From a virus: a stretch of DNA of 64,000 nt. Positions 27,689 to 35,823 of this stretch are shown here, piece after piece. How positions within the stretch are numbered: the first letter of the stretch is position 1; every line of letters begins with the position of its first letter. Where the stretch lies: positions 1 through 64,000 of IMG/VR virus record IMGVR_UViG_3300009103_002187; one strand, 5' to 3'. A program made the position numbers and the translations under genes. The notes beneath the pieces are model-generated. The model made no database searches, was not told the origin of the DNA, and worked only from the letters and a program-made list of their open reading frames with translations.

Positions 27689-27979
27689 TTAAAAATCGGA
27701 TTCTTCTATCAAACCTTTATTGACGCCAGCTCTTAGTGCCTTTTTTCTAAGAAATCGAAGACTTTCTAAACATCGAGTAATCCGATCTCTTTCTTTTCTA
27801 TCTCTCTGGGGTAACTGGTGTCGGATCGACTTCAACTCTGTGATAATCTTATCATAATCATCTACGTGTGCAGAAGAACCAAATTCCACCTCTGAGCCTT
27901 CAAAGGTATGATATCTTCGCTCTCTAGACTCATTAATAACACTCTGAATCAGAGTTCTCAAATCTTTTTTCGATAACAT
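27689..27979 (-). CDS. Small protein with N-terminal LRxLI motif
   Basis: This 96-residue basic protein begins MLSKKDLRTLIQSVINESRE, one of the recurring N-terminal basic helices (LRxLIxxxxxE). The rest is helical and Arg/Lys/Asp-rich (LKSIRHQLPQRDRKERDRI). GAGG precedes the start. A virion-packaged DNA-binding role is plausible from charge and motif, but inferred. Confidence 0.55.
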   Translation of the reverse strand: MLSKKDLRTLIQSVINESRERRYHTFEGSEVEFGSSAHVDDYDKIITELKSIRHQLPQRDRKERDRITRCLESLRFLRKKALRAGVNKGLIEESDF

Positions 27980-28028
27980 TATAATTTACCTCGCAGAATA
28001 ATTATTCCTTCGCAAAGTAAACTTCAGA

Positions 28029-28310
28029 TCAATCACTCTTCTTTGATCTTCCCTTCTTGCGTTTATTAGAGCGATCATCTCTCTTTTCTTTTAGTCCCTT
28101 TTTTGATCTTTTTTTCTCTTCTAATGACTCAATCATCATGTGAAGTCGTTGTCTTTCCTTAACAGCCCCGACATCTCTGCCAAGGCGCTGATCAAGCAGG
28201 GCAATCTGCTGCACTGGGCTTCTTTTAGCTCGCTCTTCAGCGAGAACACTTGCTCTATTTTGAAGCTCTGCTCGTCGAGCATGCCCCCTATTAATACGTG
28301 ATCTAGGCAT
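28029..28310 (-). CDS. Highly basic helical protein
   Basis: This is a 93-residue protein of very high Arg/Lys content. It starts MPRSRINRGHARRAELQNRA and ends with a run of charged repeats (EKKRSKKGLKEKRDDRSNKR, KKGRSKKSD). Predicted helices alternate basic and acidic residues. It probably binds nucleic acid or is an internal, DNA-associated virion protein. GAGGAT precedes the ATG. No family recognised. Confidence 0.55.
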   Translation of the reverse strand: MPRSRINRGHARRAELQNRASVLAEERAKRSPVQQIALLDQRLGRDVGAVKERQRLHMMIESLEEKKRSKKGLKEKRDDRSNKRKKGRSKKSD

Positions 28311-28324
28311 TTGTCATCCTCATG

Positions 28325-28555
28325 TTAGCTATTTTGCTCTTTGACTGATTTATTTAAAGCGTTCTCAACAGCGGTGTGAATAAATTTTCGTATATCATCA
28401 TCAGATGGTGTTGCTGACGAGGGTAAACCTAAAGAAGACTTGACTACTTCTAAGAATTCTTCATTTAATTCTACCTCAAGATTTCCACCTCTGGGTAGAT
28501 CAATAGACCGAAACGTCTGCTCTTTTTCATTGTGAAATTTTATAGTGTCGCTCAT
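28325..28555 (-). CDS. Small acidic hypothetical protein
   Basis: This 76-residue protein has a beta-rich first half (TIKFHNEKEQTFRSIDLPRG) and an acidic helical second half (EFLEVVKSSLGLP, DDIRKFIHTAVENAL). No Shine-Dalgarno precedes the ATG, and a TATAAT lies only 6 bp upstream, so it may be made from a leaderless transcript. No family recognised. Confidence 0.5.
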   Translation of the reverse strand: MSDTIKFHNEKEQTFRSIDLPRGGNLEVELNEEFLEVVKSSLGLPSSATPSDDDIRKFIHTAVENALNKSVKEQNS

Positions 28556-28561
28556 ATAAAA

Positions 28562-28567
28562 ATTATA
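28562..28567 (-). promoter_or_regulatory. -10 candidate close to a start codon (possible leaderless mRNA)
   Basis: The minus-strand TATAAT ends 6 bp before the ATG at 28555, so a normal start site would fall on or next to the start codon. TAAACA about 16 bp upstream could serve as a weak -35. The absence of a ribosome-binding site on this gene is consistent with a leaderless message. Confidence 0.35.
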
Positions 28568-28592
28568 TTATCGCACGACCTAATGTTTAAGT

Positions 28593-29306
28593 TTATGATC
28601 TTAAGATTGACAGCTCTCTCCGAACAGCTTCTTTCTGCTGGGACTCTCCCACCTTAATCGGAACTGGTGGAGAGGTATCTTCTTTTCCCGGGCTCTTTGA
28701 AGCTGCCTTTTTTGTAGGTGCTGACTTACTTTTAGCAACCTTCTTCTCTCTCTTCTTGGGATCAGGTGCTGAGACCTTTGTCTGGGATGTCATCTCAATT
28801 CGTCCAGGTTTGTCATCGGGTTGGGGAACAGAATTGCCATCTGCACCTGCTGTCACAATATTCTTAATTGAATTTAAAAACTTGTAAAGTGCAATTCTCT
28901 CAGGCTCATCCATGTCTTCATAATACTCGATTAACTCCATCTTAATATCAGAATCTTTCAATGATCGCCCTGATCGGATATCATTGATTAGATCACGAAT
29001 ATCATTAAACTTAATCTCCTCGGGCATGTTATCAACAGGCTTCTGTTCCGGAGATGCTTCTTGTTTCTCAGGCTCAGGAGATGCCTGTTCAACATCCTCT
29101 TCGCGAACATCTGACTCTGACTCCCGATGAGGGCTGTCAACTTGGCCAGAAATCTTTTTTGACATCGCCATTTGATCTTGACGTGCAGATGTGTAATCAT
29201 CTTCAGGAACGTCAATGGCACTTTTTGCCCTAGAAACAGACTCCTCAGCAATTAATCTGAGAAAAGTCTCGAGATTTCGCTTAGAAGTAATTTTTATCTT
29301 TTTCAT
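28593..29306 (-). CDS. Acidic tagged protein (LIAEE N-terminus)
   Basis: This 237-residue protein has an N-terminal basic helix ending ETFLRLIAEESVSRAKS, matching the recurring motif with an (I)xE-like site. It is followed by a disordered, Glu/Pro/Ser-rich middle (VEQASPEPEKQEASPEQKP), one folded helical segment (about 95-145) and a Lys/Ala/Ser/Pro-rich tail. The C-terminus QKEAVRRELSILRS is another short helix of this type. Composition resembles phage scaffold or internal proteins. It overlaps the next gene upstream by 4 bp. Confidence 0.6.
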   Translation of the reverse strand: MKKIKITSKRNLETFLRLIAEESVSRAKSAIDVPEDDYTSARQDQMAMSKKISGQVDSPHRESESDVREEDVEQASPEPEKQEASPEQKPVDNMPEEIKFNDIRDLINDIRSGRSLKDSDIKMELIEYYEDMDEPERIALYKFLNSIKNIVTAGADGNSVPQPDDKPGRIEMTSQTKVSAPDPKKREKKVAKSKSAPTKKAASKSPGKEDTSPPVPIKVGESQQKEAVRRELSILRS

Positions 29307-29509
29307 TTCTTATTCCCACGACGCTGCCATACAACCCGATTTTGAGGGCGCTCACGATAAAGTTTGTTATAACGACGCTGAGGTAACGCATCTTGATCCT
29401 CTGCGTATTCCTTTATCTTCTCTTTGTGCGTAACCTCACGAGTTGCGATATCATCAACAAACTTGTCAAAATTGAACTCTACTTCTTCTAAATTTTTCTT
29501 ATTGCTCAT
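29303..29509 (-). CDS. Small charged hypothetical protein
   Basis: This is a 68-residue protein with an acidic first half (LEEVEFNFDKFVDDIATREV) and an Arg/Gln-rich second half (RRYNKLYRERPQNRVVWQRR). GAGGAG precedes the start and its end overlaps the next gene. No family recognised. Confidence 0.5.
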   Translation of the reverse strand: MSNKKNLEEVEFNFDKFVDDIATREVTHKEKIKEYAEDQDALPQRRYNKLYRERPQNRVVWQRRGNKK

Positions 29510-29527
29510 AACGATGTCTCCTCAATA

Positions 29528-29914
29528 TTATTTATCTTGTTCATAAAGAAGTGTTATGTCAACAGCAGCTTCTTCATCTCCGTGCATCACATTTACTTCA
29601 AATTTAGAATCTGACGCATTAATCTCTTCAATTATCTCTCGGCCAGTTCCTAAGATTTTTACAGTATGAAAAGTTTCACCAAGGATAAAAGGCCGTGTGT
29701 CTTCCTTTGTTGTTAAGCTTAGAGTTCTCGATTGATCTTTGTTTACAATTCCTGACAACGCACCTGAAATAGTCACATTGTCAAATAAGACCTCACACGA
29801 GTAAACTGCCTGTTTTGATTCTTCGCCCATTAACAATTCAGGAGTGATCCTATCTGTTAAAGAATCACTCATAATCAAAACGTCGTTATCTGCACCTTCA
29901 ATCTTAAAACTCAC
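29528..29914 (-). CDS. Hypothetical beta-rich protein
   Basis: This 128-residue acidic protein begins with GTG (MSFKIEGADNDVLIMSD, AAAGGAAAGAG upstream). Alternating hydrophobic strands (YSCEVLFDNVTISGAL, SRTLSLTTKEDTRPFIL, FHTVKILGTG, AVDITLLYEQ) suggest a beta-sandwich, common for small virion proteins. It overlaps the upstream gene by 11 bp. No family recognised. Confidence 0.5.
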   Translation of the reverse strand: MSFKIEGADNDVLIMSDSLTDRITPELLMGEESKQAVYSCEVLFDNVTISGALSGIVNKDQSRTLSLTTKEDTRPFILGETFHTVKILGTGREIIEEINASDSKFEVNVMHGDEEAAVDITLLYEQDK

Positions 29915-30344
29915 GCTCTTTCCTTTTATTCAAAATTAATTTTCTAGTTTGAATTACATCACTATAAATTTGATCAACAGATTTTGAGTATTCTAAATCT
30001 AGCTCAGTAACCTCATCTAAATCGTGTGTATACACCTCGACCCTAACAACATCTGAGTCAATTTGCAAAAATCCGTGGTGATCAGTCTCATCTTGATGCT
30101 CAAGAACAAATGCAACAAACTTACGAAGATCTTTGTAAAATTTAAACTTAAAAGATCTTCTAATCCTATTGGGTGACTCTAACATTTCCCATTTGGACTC
30201 TCCAACCTGTAAAGGCAGGCCGTTATCTACTTCTTCTTTAGAATATGCACCGAAAGTCTTAAGTACTATCTCAGAAGAATCTGATGATTCAAATAAACCG
30301 TTATTCTTGAATATTCTTGATACTGTTCTATTCTTAAGCATTCT
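29904..30344 (-). CDS. Pterin-4a-carbinolamine dehydratase-like protein
   Basis: I take ATG 30344 (MLKNRTVSR), which overlaps the upstream stop, giving 146 residues. Residues 50-125 match the PCD pattern: W near 51, IRRSFKFKFYKDLRKFVAFV, DHHGFLQID (the conserved His pair at 88-89), VRVEVYTHD and VTELDLEYSKSVD. The fold normally dehydrates 4a-hydroxytetrahydropterin or acts as a dimerisation cofactor. About 45 extra N-terminal residues precede it. No aromatic-amino-acid hydroxylase is visible here, so the biological role in the phage is open. Confidence 0.65.
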   Translation of the reverse strand, partial: RMLKNRTVSRIFKNNGLFESSDSSEIVLKTFGAYSKEEVDNGLPLQVGESKWEMLESPNRIRRSFKFKFYKDLRKFVAFVLEHQDETDHHGFLQIDSDVVRVEVYTHDLDEVTELDLEYSKSVDQIYSDVIQTRKLILNKRKEREF

Positions 30345-31716
30345 TAGCGCCGCGCCCTTGTTTTGCGTATAACTTGTCAAGCTTATTACCAAATGCGCCT
30401 TTCAAGATTTTAGCAACAACTTGATCTGGTATCAGATGATATTGATCAATCACATCTTGCAAGATCAAGCCTTGTATGGGATTGTTTGTGCTGTGAGGTC
30501 GCTTGACTCTCTTTCCATGCTTTTTTGGGCTGGCAAATGTGTGCCACTTTGCCTGAAGATGCCTTGCATCCTTTATCTCCTTATCGTACATCTCCTTGTA
30601 GAGGCCTTGCGCAAACAGCTTAAAAGCAGCCAAATAAGCTGAATGATCTGGGCCTTTCCCCACCTTGAGATCGCTTAATCCTGTCTTGCCGCCATCGGGT
30701 AATACTTCCTCTACAGCTGGGTTTATTCCTATCACAAGATCTCTAAAGATCGTAAATGTTACAGCCTCAATATTATGCGCAGTTCCAAATTTTTCCATAT
30801 CATATACAATAGGTAGCTTTTTACCAGGTGGGGGCAGATCTCCCAAGAGCTTTAGGTCGTCGTAGATAATATTTCGAACATTATTGAGACCCGTTCCAAT
30901 CTCTTGCGCAATGAGCTTAATTAAATCTCCTAAATTCATTCTTCTAACAATGTCTGGCGTTAGCTTTTCAGCGCCCAGCTCAGCAGACACATGATTAGCC
31001 AAGGCTACCCCTGTCGCTTCCTCAACAGGGTTTAGATCGTATTCATGACCGGGTGGCAAGTCTTCTATATTACCCCTGGCCTCACCACTGTCCCCTTCAG
31101 CAGCTCCTGGGTCATCAAGATCAGACAAGTCTTCTGACCCTGGCGTGTATGATCCAAGCGCCTCCAAGGCTTCAGGATCCTGCTCTGCTGCCATGATCTC
31201 TTCATGGGATGGGGCACCCCATTCATCCTCGTCTTTTTTCTTGTCTTTCCATCGATGTTGAGATCCCATGGGCTCGTCACCCCACCTTGCACCGGGTCGC
31301 CATTCTGGATCACCTGGCTGTGGAATCATCCCAGGGCCGACTTCGATCAAAATCTTTCGAATTGCTGCTCGAAGATGGGATTCATTTTGATTCTTTTGTC
31401 TGGCTCTTTTTCTAGCATTTCTTGCCACTCGTTTTACCTGTCGCTTAACCTTGTCAGACTCATCCTCAGGTACCTGAGATAAAACAGATATTAAAGATTG
31501 AACTAGCTCATCTTCACTAGACAGCGGGTCACCTCCCAAACTGGGCTTCTCTTTCGCCTTTTTAAGGGGTTGAACATCCATAGTTTCATCAGGTTGCACG
31601 GGTGGTTCATTTATGACTCTCGGCGCTGATTTGTCACCGGTACTTTTTTCCTTCCCCGCGTCCAAAAATTCCTGAATAATTTGGCGTACGGCACTCTTTT
31701 TAACAACTACTTTCAT
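30334..31716 (-). CDS. Large acidic/disordered tagged protein
   Basis: From ATG 31716 (GAGGG, 8 bp) this is a 460-residue protein. The N-terminus MKVVVKKSAVRQIIQEFLDA fits the recurring helix (I)xE, and an internal copy, ESHLRAAIRKILIEV, follows at about 115. Residues 20-240 are disordered and rich in Asp, Glu, Pro, Gly. The C-terminal 200 residues are a folded, helical, basic domain (VRRMNLGDLIKLIAQEIGTG, LYKEMYDKEIKDARHL). Two tags in one chain suggest two processing or binding sites. No family recognised. It precedes the PCD-like gene by coupling. Confidence 0.6.
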   Translation of the reverse strand: MKVVVKKSAVRQIIQEFLDAGKEKSTGDKSAPRVINEPPVQPDETMDVQPLKKAKEKPSLGGDPLSSEDELVQSLISVLSQVPEDESDKVKRQVKRVARNARKRARQKNQNESHLRAAIRKILIEVGPGMIPQPGDPEWRPGARWGDEPMGSQHRWKDKKKDEDEWGAPSHEEIMAAEQDPEALEALGSYTPGSEDLSDLDDPGAAEGDSGEARGNIEDLPPGHEYDLNPVEEATGVALANHVSAELGAEKLTPDIVRRMNLGDLIKLIAQEIGTGLNNVRNIIYDDLKLLGDLPPPGKKLPIVYDMEKFGTAHNIEAVTFTIFRDLVIGINPAVEEVLPDGGKTGLSDLKVGKGPDHSAYLAAFKLFAQGLYKEMYDKEIKDARHLQAKWHTFASPKKHGKRVKRPHSTNNPIQGLILQDVIDQYHLIPDQVVAKILKGAFGNKLDKLYAKQGRGAKNA

Positions 31717-31723
31717 TATAGCA

Positions 31724-31763
31724 CCCTCAAGATAAATAACTTTCAATCTATAAATATTGAGGG
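31724..31763 (-). promoter_or_regulatory. Inverted repeat covering a ribosome-binding site
   Basis: On the minus strand, CCCTCAA (31763-31757) pairs with TTGAGGG (31730-31724), seven base pairs around a 26-nt AT-rich loop. The second arm contains the GAGGG Shine-Dalgarno of the 460-aa gene, so folding could hide it. Stability is modest; regulation is speculative. Confidence 0.35.
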
Positions 31764-31786
31764 AAAATTATTAATACAATCAATCA

Positions 31787-32257
31787 CTAATCTATTTGTC
31801 CCAATGTCCATCCCGCAGCAGCAGTCACCAAGACGCCTCCTACTATGCCTAAGCCAAACCACAAACCATTATCAGGCCTAGAAGACTTTAAAAGCTGATC
31901 ATTTAGAAATTCGATTTGTCCATTTTTAATCTCAAGGATATCACTATGCATCGTTTGACACGAAGTCAATGATGCTGCTATCGAATCAATCTCAAGCTGC
32001 ATCTGTGCTGACTGAAGACCTATCTGCCTATCAATCTCAAGCTGGCACGTTTCTTGTGTATACTCTAAGTCAATCACCAACTGTGCTGCAGCTTCCACAC
32101 TAAAAAGTGTACCTGAAAATGGGGCTGCGTCTCCCTCATCTAACGTCACAATCGATGCTCCATCCCACGTAGGTGGATCAGCTAATACTGGTGCAGCAAC
32201 TAAAAATGAGCAAAGGTATAAGCTTAAAACCTTGCACCAGATGTTATCAAATCTCAT
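31787..32257 (-). CDS. Exported coiled-coil protein with C-terminal membrane anchor
   Basis: From ATG 32257 (GAGGTAATAATG) this is 156 residues. A signal peptide (LSLYLCSFLVAAPVLA, cleavage likely after ALA/D) is followed by a short APFSGTLFSVEAA region. A long helical/coiled-coil part with two Cys residues comes next, and a C-terminal transmembrane helix (LWFGLGIVGGVLVTAAAGWTL). The same layout (signal, APFxGxLFS, coiled coil, C-terminal anchor) is common in small marine phage proteins, in my memory without a firm function. A spanin-like or lysis-accessory role is possible but not shown. Confidence 0.6.
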   Translation of the reverse strand: MRFDNIWCKVLSLYLCSFLVAAPVLADPPTWDGASIVTLDEGDAAPFSGTLFSVEAAAQLVIDLEYTQETCQLEIDRQIGLQSAQMQLEIDSIAASLTSCQTMHSDILEIKNGQIEFLNDQLLKSSRPDNGLWFGLGIVGGVLVTAAAGWTLGQID

Positions 32258-32308
32258 TATTACCTCACAAATCAATAAATTATTCTATCTTTGTGAGATT
32301 ACGTTAAA

Positions 32309-33370
32309 TCAATCTTGGAGCAATCCTGCAAGTCGTTGCCATCGCTCCATGATTAAATTGTCAGACTTTTTCGTCCCCTCTTCAACTGGGTCGAAAGGAA
32401 GCGACACATTAAACTTACCTGATTCAAGACCTGTATAAATTGCTGACTTAGTCGCATCCTGATCTGGGCCCATAGTCTTGTGATCAACCTGGGGCATATC
32501 AGCTCGAGCAGGTGCTCCTGAGTTAGAAGGAATATCGCTTAAATTGCCTGCAACCTTTTTCGAAATTGCATCGATAACAGTTTCGTGGTCAGCACCCATC
32601 TCAAATCCTGCCCACTCAGCAACTTTCTGACTCTGTGCTGCTGCTGATAAAAACTCATTATTTAACAATGCACCCGGTGCGTTTGGATCAGTCTGATTTC
32701 CAACATTATCCTTGATCATCTGCTCGATGGTCTCAGAAGACGCTCCCAAAATATTCGTGGGAAAAGGATCGCTCTCTGACGGTTGGGGTAGATCTGGCGC
32801 TTTATGCGCAGCAACTGCTAGCTGTGTCGCAGCCAGCTTTTCCTCCGTGCCGCCTGGAAGATCCAAATCTCGAGCTACTATCTTTCCGCCACCCTCTTTT
32901 CCTAAGATTCCCCAAACACCGGACCACCGGTGATGACCATCCATAACCTCATTGCCTGATACTGAAATCTCTCCATGTCCCATCTTTTTAGTCAATAAAT
33001 TCTCAAGCGCACCAATGCTAGAAAGGGGAAAGCTTACAGACTTCATTAGGTCAATCTCTCGCTGTGTAGGAATAAGCCCGCCAACGTCTATAGAGGAAGC
33101 TCCCCCAATATCAACGACATCATCTTCAACCTTATTGTCATAATCACCCTGTAGAACTGTTTTTAACAAATCGTCATCTGCAGTATTTACCAGACTTCTC
33201 ACAGCAGCAGGTCCTGCCTTGACAGCAGCAGCCACCTGATCATCAAGCTCTTCAGCAGTTTCTGCCTCAAAAATTAGAGAAGTAATCGAAGAGACCCTTG
33301 TTTCTCCAGCAAGCTCTTCCTGGATTAGCCTTCGAATTCCAGCTCTTAACTTTTTCTCACTAAAACCCAC
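32309..33370 (-). CDS. ParB-like (DGHHRW) protein with both terminal motifs
   Basis: This 353-residue protein begins MGFSEKKLRAGIRRLIQEEL (recurring N-terminal helix) and ends ERWQRLAGLLQD (recurring C-terminal motif). In between, LIPTQREIDLMKS and VMDGHHRWSGVWGI (about 140-155) form a ParB/sulfiredoxin-like fold in which DGHHR normally contacts nucleotide phosphates. The middle is acidic and Ala-rich. A paralogue with EILDGHHRWSGA follows 7 bp upstream. Catalytic activity (CTPase, nuclease or none) cannot be predicted from sequence alone; the two termini suggest packaging into the virion. Confidence 0.65.
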   Translation of the reverse strand: MGFSEKKLRAGIRRLIQEELAGETRVSSITSLIFEAETAEELDDQVAAAVKAGPAAVRSLVNTADDDLLKTVLQGDYDNKVEDDVVDIGGASSIDVGGLIPTQREIDLMKSVSFPLSSIGALENLLTKKMGHGEISVSGNEVMDGHHRWSGVWGILGKEGGGKIVARDLDLPGGTEEKLAATQLAVAAHKAPDLPQPSESDPFPTNILGASSETIEQMIKDNVGNQTDPNAPGALLNNEFLSAAAQSQKVAEWAGFEMGADHETVIDAISKKVAGNLSDIPSNSGAPARADMPQVDHKTMGPDQDATKSAIYTGLESGKFNVSLPFDPVEEGTKKSDNLIMERWQRLAGLLQD

Positions 33371-33377
33371 AGTGATA

Positions 33378-34544
33378 TCACCCCTTTAAGGTTCCAGCAA
33401 TCTTCTGCCATCTCTCAAAGATAAATCGATCGGAAGTTTTATTTTCTAGAGACTCATCTTTTTTTGGAACGCCTTTCTGCCCTCTGCCAAACGCATTTGC
33501 GACTGATACCAACAATGGGATCAATGTTTCTGCATCGCCCTTGACACTGTGTACCCCTGAATGAGTCAAAGAACCGCCTGTCGCAATTCTGGCTCCTGAC
33601 CATCGGTGGTGCCCGTCAAGAATTTCATTACCTGAAGTTACAAACGCTCCGCCCATATCAGATAGATCATTAACTTTCCTACCATGCAAAAATGCAAACA
33701 GGAGTGATTTTCCAGCTAAAATATTACTTTGAGTCGGCTCCATCTGCCCATTATTCAAAGTTCCGTTAATTCCCACCTCAATTTGATCGTCAGCTCGAGT
33801 TCCATCAAGCTGCCCCTTTGTAAGAAAAGCCAAGGCTTTTCCTACCAACTCTTGTCGAGTTGCTGCAGTCTGCTTTTCACCTCTCAAAGGTGCGCCAGGC
33901 ATTTGTGAATTTCCAAACCGAGGAAATCTATCTTCAAAAATTGCAGAAGCTAACCTAGAATAACCTTCTTCTTTTTTGTCAGGCTCATTGGGAACTTCCC
34001 CCTTTTCAAAAGCTGCCCTATCTTCATCAGAAAGATCACTAAACCATTTTTCAAAGTTAGCTTGATTACCAGCATCTGGCGATTCAATATCAACTGTATA
34101 CTCTCCTCCCGGAGAAAGTGCATCTGCTACCTCATCGGCATCACCTCCCTCGAGAGCGGGCATATCTTTTTTAGCCGGAGCATTGCTTGGTAACTTGCTA
34201 GAAACATCCTTAATGCGCTTCTCTAGAGTAGATTGACCTATTTCATTTGCCCAAGCTGCAAGACCTTTTGGGCCACCAGCTTTTTCAAATGCACCTGGTG
34301 ACCATCTCGTTGCAGTCGCGATGGCCTGAACTAATGGTGCATTCTCATCGCCTGAGGTTAGCTGCTTCCAAGTGTCAGGATGCTTTAGATCTTTAATATT
34401 GGTCATCGTGCTCACCGCATTATAACCACCGGGATTTGGCTCTGGTTCAGCTGGATTATCTTTACCTTCCGCCTCAGCTAAAAAACGATATGGATCATAC
34501 GAATTTCGAACAAGTCTCTCAAAAAGATCTCGACGTTGGGTCAT
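33378..34544 (-). CDS. ParB-like (DGHHRW) protein, paralogue of its neighbour
   Basis: This is a 388-residue protein with EILDGHHRWSGARIA near residue 310, matching the DGHHRWSG core of the 353-aa neighbour, and FIFERWQKIAGTLKG at the C-terminus (RWxxLAG motif). The N-terminus MTQRRDLFERLVRNSYDPYR lacks a clear LRxLIxEE helix, but FLAEAEG about residue 23 gives an (L)xE-like site. The central region is acidic and disordered. It is 7 bp from its paralogue, so the pair likely arose by tandem duplication and may act as a complex. Confidence 0.65.
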   Translation of the reverse strand: MTQRRDLFERLVRNSYDPYRFLAEAEGKDNPAEPEPNPGGYNAVSTMTNIKDLKHPDTWKQLTSGDENAPLVQAIATATRWSPGAFEKAGGPKGLAAWANEIGQSTLEKRIKDVSSKLPSNAPAKKDMPALEGGDADEVADALSPGGEYTVDIESPDAGNQANFEKWFSDLSDEDRAAFEKGEVPNEPDKKEEGYSRLASAIFEDRFPRFGNSQMPGAPLRGEKQTAATRQELVGKALAFLTKGQLDGTRADDQIEVGINGTLNNGQMEPTQSNILAGKSLLFAFLHGRKVNDLSDMGGAFVTSGNEILDGHHRWSGARIATGGSLTHSGVHSVKGDAETLIPLLVSVANAFGRGQKGVPKKDESLENKTSDRFIFERWQKIAGTLKG

Positions 34545-34601
34545 TCTCTAGTCCTCTATATAAAGTTACTTTGACAAAGGTAAATATTATCTAGAGAAAC
34601 A

Positions 34602-35003
34602 TTATTCCACATGGATTTTAAAACCAGTGATCTCTGAAAGCCTCTTGGTGATTTCATCAGCTGATTGATCTGATTTTAAGAGATTCTCAATTTCCTTTCT
34701 CTTTTGATCATTAAGATCTTTTTGCTCTGCTCGATATGACTCTTCAACCTTTAGCATCACCTCAATCGCTCTTTTTTGTGCCTGATCTCTTAGTTCAATC
34801 TCTTTCTGATGCGCTCTTTCTAAGGCTTCTAATTCCTTTTCATAATCCTCGCGAGTTCTTTCTAACACCTTAGATAAGTTGGGCGGCCGCCTTGTTATGA
34901 GAAAAAGAACAACTGGAACAGCCATTCCAACAAATAGCTGCCAGTTTTTCTTAGTCCACGCCCAGCATTTACGCAGGGTTAACAAGGTGGCCGCCCAGGT
35001 CAT
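34602..35003 (-). CDS. Membrane-anchored coiled-coil protein
   Basis: This is a 133-residue protein with an N-terminal transmembrane helix (LFVGMAVPVVLFLITRRPPN, about 22-42). A long charged coiled coil follows (about 45-110, KVLERTREDYEKELEALERA) and a short tail. The N-terminal anchor plus periplasm-sized coiled coil resembles inner-membrane spanins (Rz-type) in layout. It lies next to two other small membrane proteins, which supports a lysis cassette; no outer-membrane partner is certain. Confidence 0.55.
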   Translation of the reverse strand: MTWAATLLTLRKCWAWTKKNWQLFVGMAVPVVLFLITRRPPNLSKVLERTREDYEKELEALERAHQKEIELRDQAQKRAIEVMLKVEESYRAEQKDLNDQKRKEIENLLKSDQSADEITKRLSEITGFKIHVE

Positions 35004-35210
35004 TTACGAACCATGCCTATAGGCTTTCATTGCATCAACAGCTGCCTGACCTCCGATATAAACAATAGCAATCATACCCCAGGTTTCTGAAGTAAGACCA
35101 TCCCATATCATTAGTCCTGTTGCTGTAAGAAACACAAAAAGCTTTCTAGAGATTAATTTCTCCATAAGCATGTCAAGTTTGCTTTGCTTAACTTGTAGAT
35201 CTTCAGACAT
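35004..35210 (-). CDS. Two-helix membrane protein, holin candidate
   Basis: This 68-residue protein has two hydrophobic segments (LFVFLTATGLMIWDGL and WGMIAIVYIGGQAAVDAM) separated by a short polar turn. The N-terminus is charged (MSEDLQVKQSKLDMLMEKLI) and the C-terminus basic (AYRHGS). The size and hairpin topology fit class II holins, which form membrane lesions for lysis. The gene is directly adjacent to membrane-anchored genes on both sides. Holin identity is inferred from topology only. Confidence 0.45.
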   Translation of the reverse strand: MSEDLQVKQSKLDMLMEKLISRKLFVFLTATGLMIWDGLTSETWGMIAIVYIGGQAAVDAMKAYRHGS

Positions 35211-35212
35211 GC

Positions 35213-35485
35213 TTACTCGCTAGACTCATCTGATTCAGTCGTTCCGGTCGTCTCTGTTGTCTCAGTCGTTCCAGTCGTCTCTGTTGTCTCAGTTGTCTCA
35301 GTTGAGGCTTCTTCAGTTGCGGCTTCCTCAGAGGCTTCCTCAGAGCTTTCCTCAACATCATCACCAAGTCCGGGCAAAGCCGGTACAAATGTGCATTGAC
35401 CATAGGCCGTTGCAACAACTAGGGCACCGGCGACGAAGCTAATCTGCACCTTCCACCGAACCCATAGTTCCTTTAATTTACTCAT
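35213..35485 (-). CDS. Single-span membrane protein with Thr/Glu repeat tail
   Basis: This is a 90-residue protein with a short basic N-terminus (MSKLKELWVRWKVQ), one transmembrane segment (ISFVAGALVVATAYG) and a Cys just after it (QCTFVP). The C-terminal 55 residues are low complexity: acidic EESSEEASEEAATEEA, then TTETTGTTE repeats. The DNA has two copies of a 27-bp unit. Such tails are often surface-exposed or length-variable. GGAGAAG precedes the start. Confidence 0.55.
   Translation of the reverse strand: MSKLKELWVRWKVQISFVAGALVVATAYGQCTFVPALPGLGDDVEESSEEASEEAATEEASTETTETTETTGTTETTETTGTTESDESSE
35236..35289. repeat. Two tandem copies of a 27-bp unit
   Basis: Units 35236-35262 and 35263-35289 differ at one position and encode nine residues (TTGTTETTE register). 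A partial third copy follows to about 35310. The unit is in-frame, so slippage changes tail length without frameshift. Confidence 0.7.
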
Positions 35486-35495
35486 CTTTCTTCTC

Positions 35496-35807
35496 CTAAT
35501 TAATTAAATCATCGTCATCATCATTTACAAAAGGCATTATTAAACCTTTAGATGACCCTACTGTACTTGACTCAGATGATATGTCATACAGTGAGCTTAA
35601 AAAGCTAGCATATTCATACGCCATCTCAAATTGCACCTGGGCTAGATTATTAATCATCAGACGATTTTGTTTAATTACATCAGTCAGTTCAACAACTTTT
35701 TCACTCATCTCAGCAAGACTCTTAGACAAAAGTTGTATTTGCCGTTGCTGCTCAGAATAAGTAGGATTGCTTCCGCTTCTTCCCAATAACATGTTAATTA
35801 TGTTCAC
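35496..35807 (-). CDS. Small helical protein with acidic tail
   Basis: I favour the GTG at 35807 (AGGA nine bases before it, MNIINMLLGRSGSNPTYSEQ), giving 103 residues. The longer frame would overlap the upstream gene by 107 bp. The body is helical (QIQLLSKSLAEMSEKVVELT) and the C-terminus ends with an Asp run (VNDDDDDLIN). No family recognised. Confidence 0.45.
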   Translation of the reverse strand: MNIINMLLGRSGSNPTYSEQQRQIQLLSKSLAEMSEKVVELTDVIKQNRLMINNLAQVQFEMAYEYASFLSSLYDISSESSTVGSSKGLIMPFVNDDDDDLIN

Positions 35808-35823
35808 AATTCTTTTTCCTACG

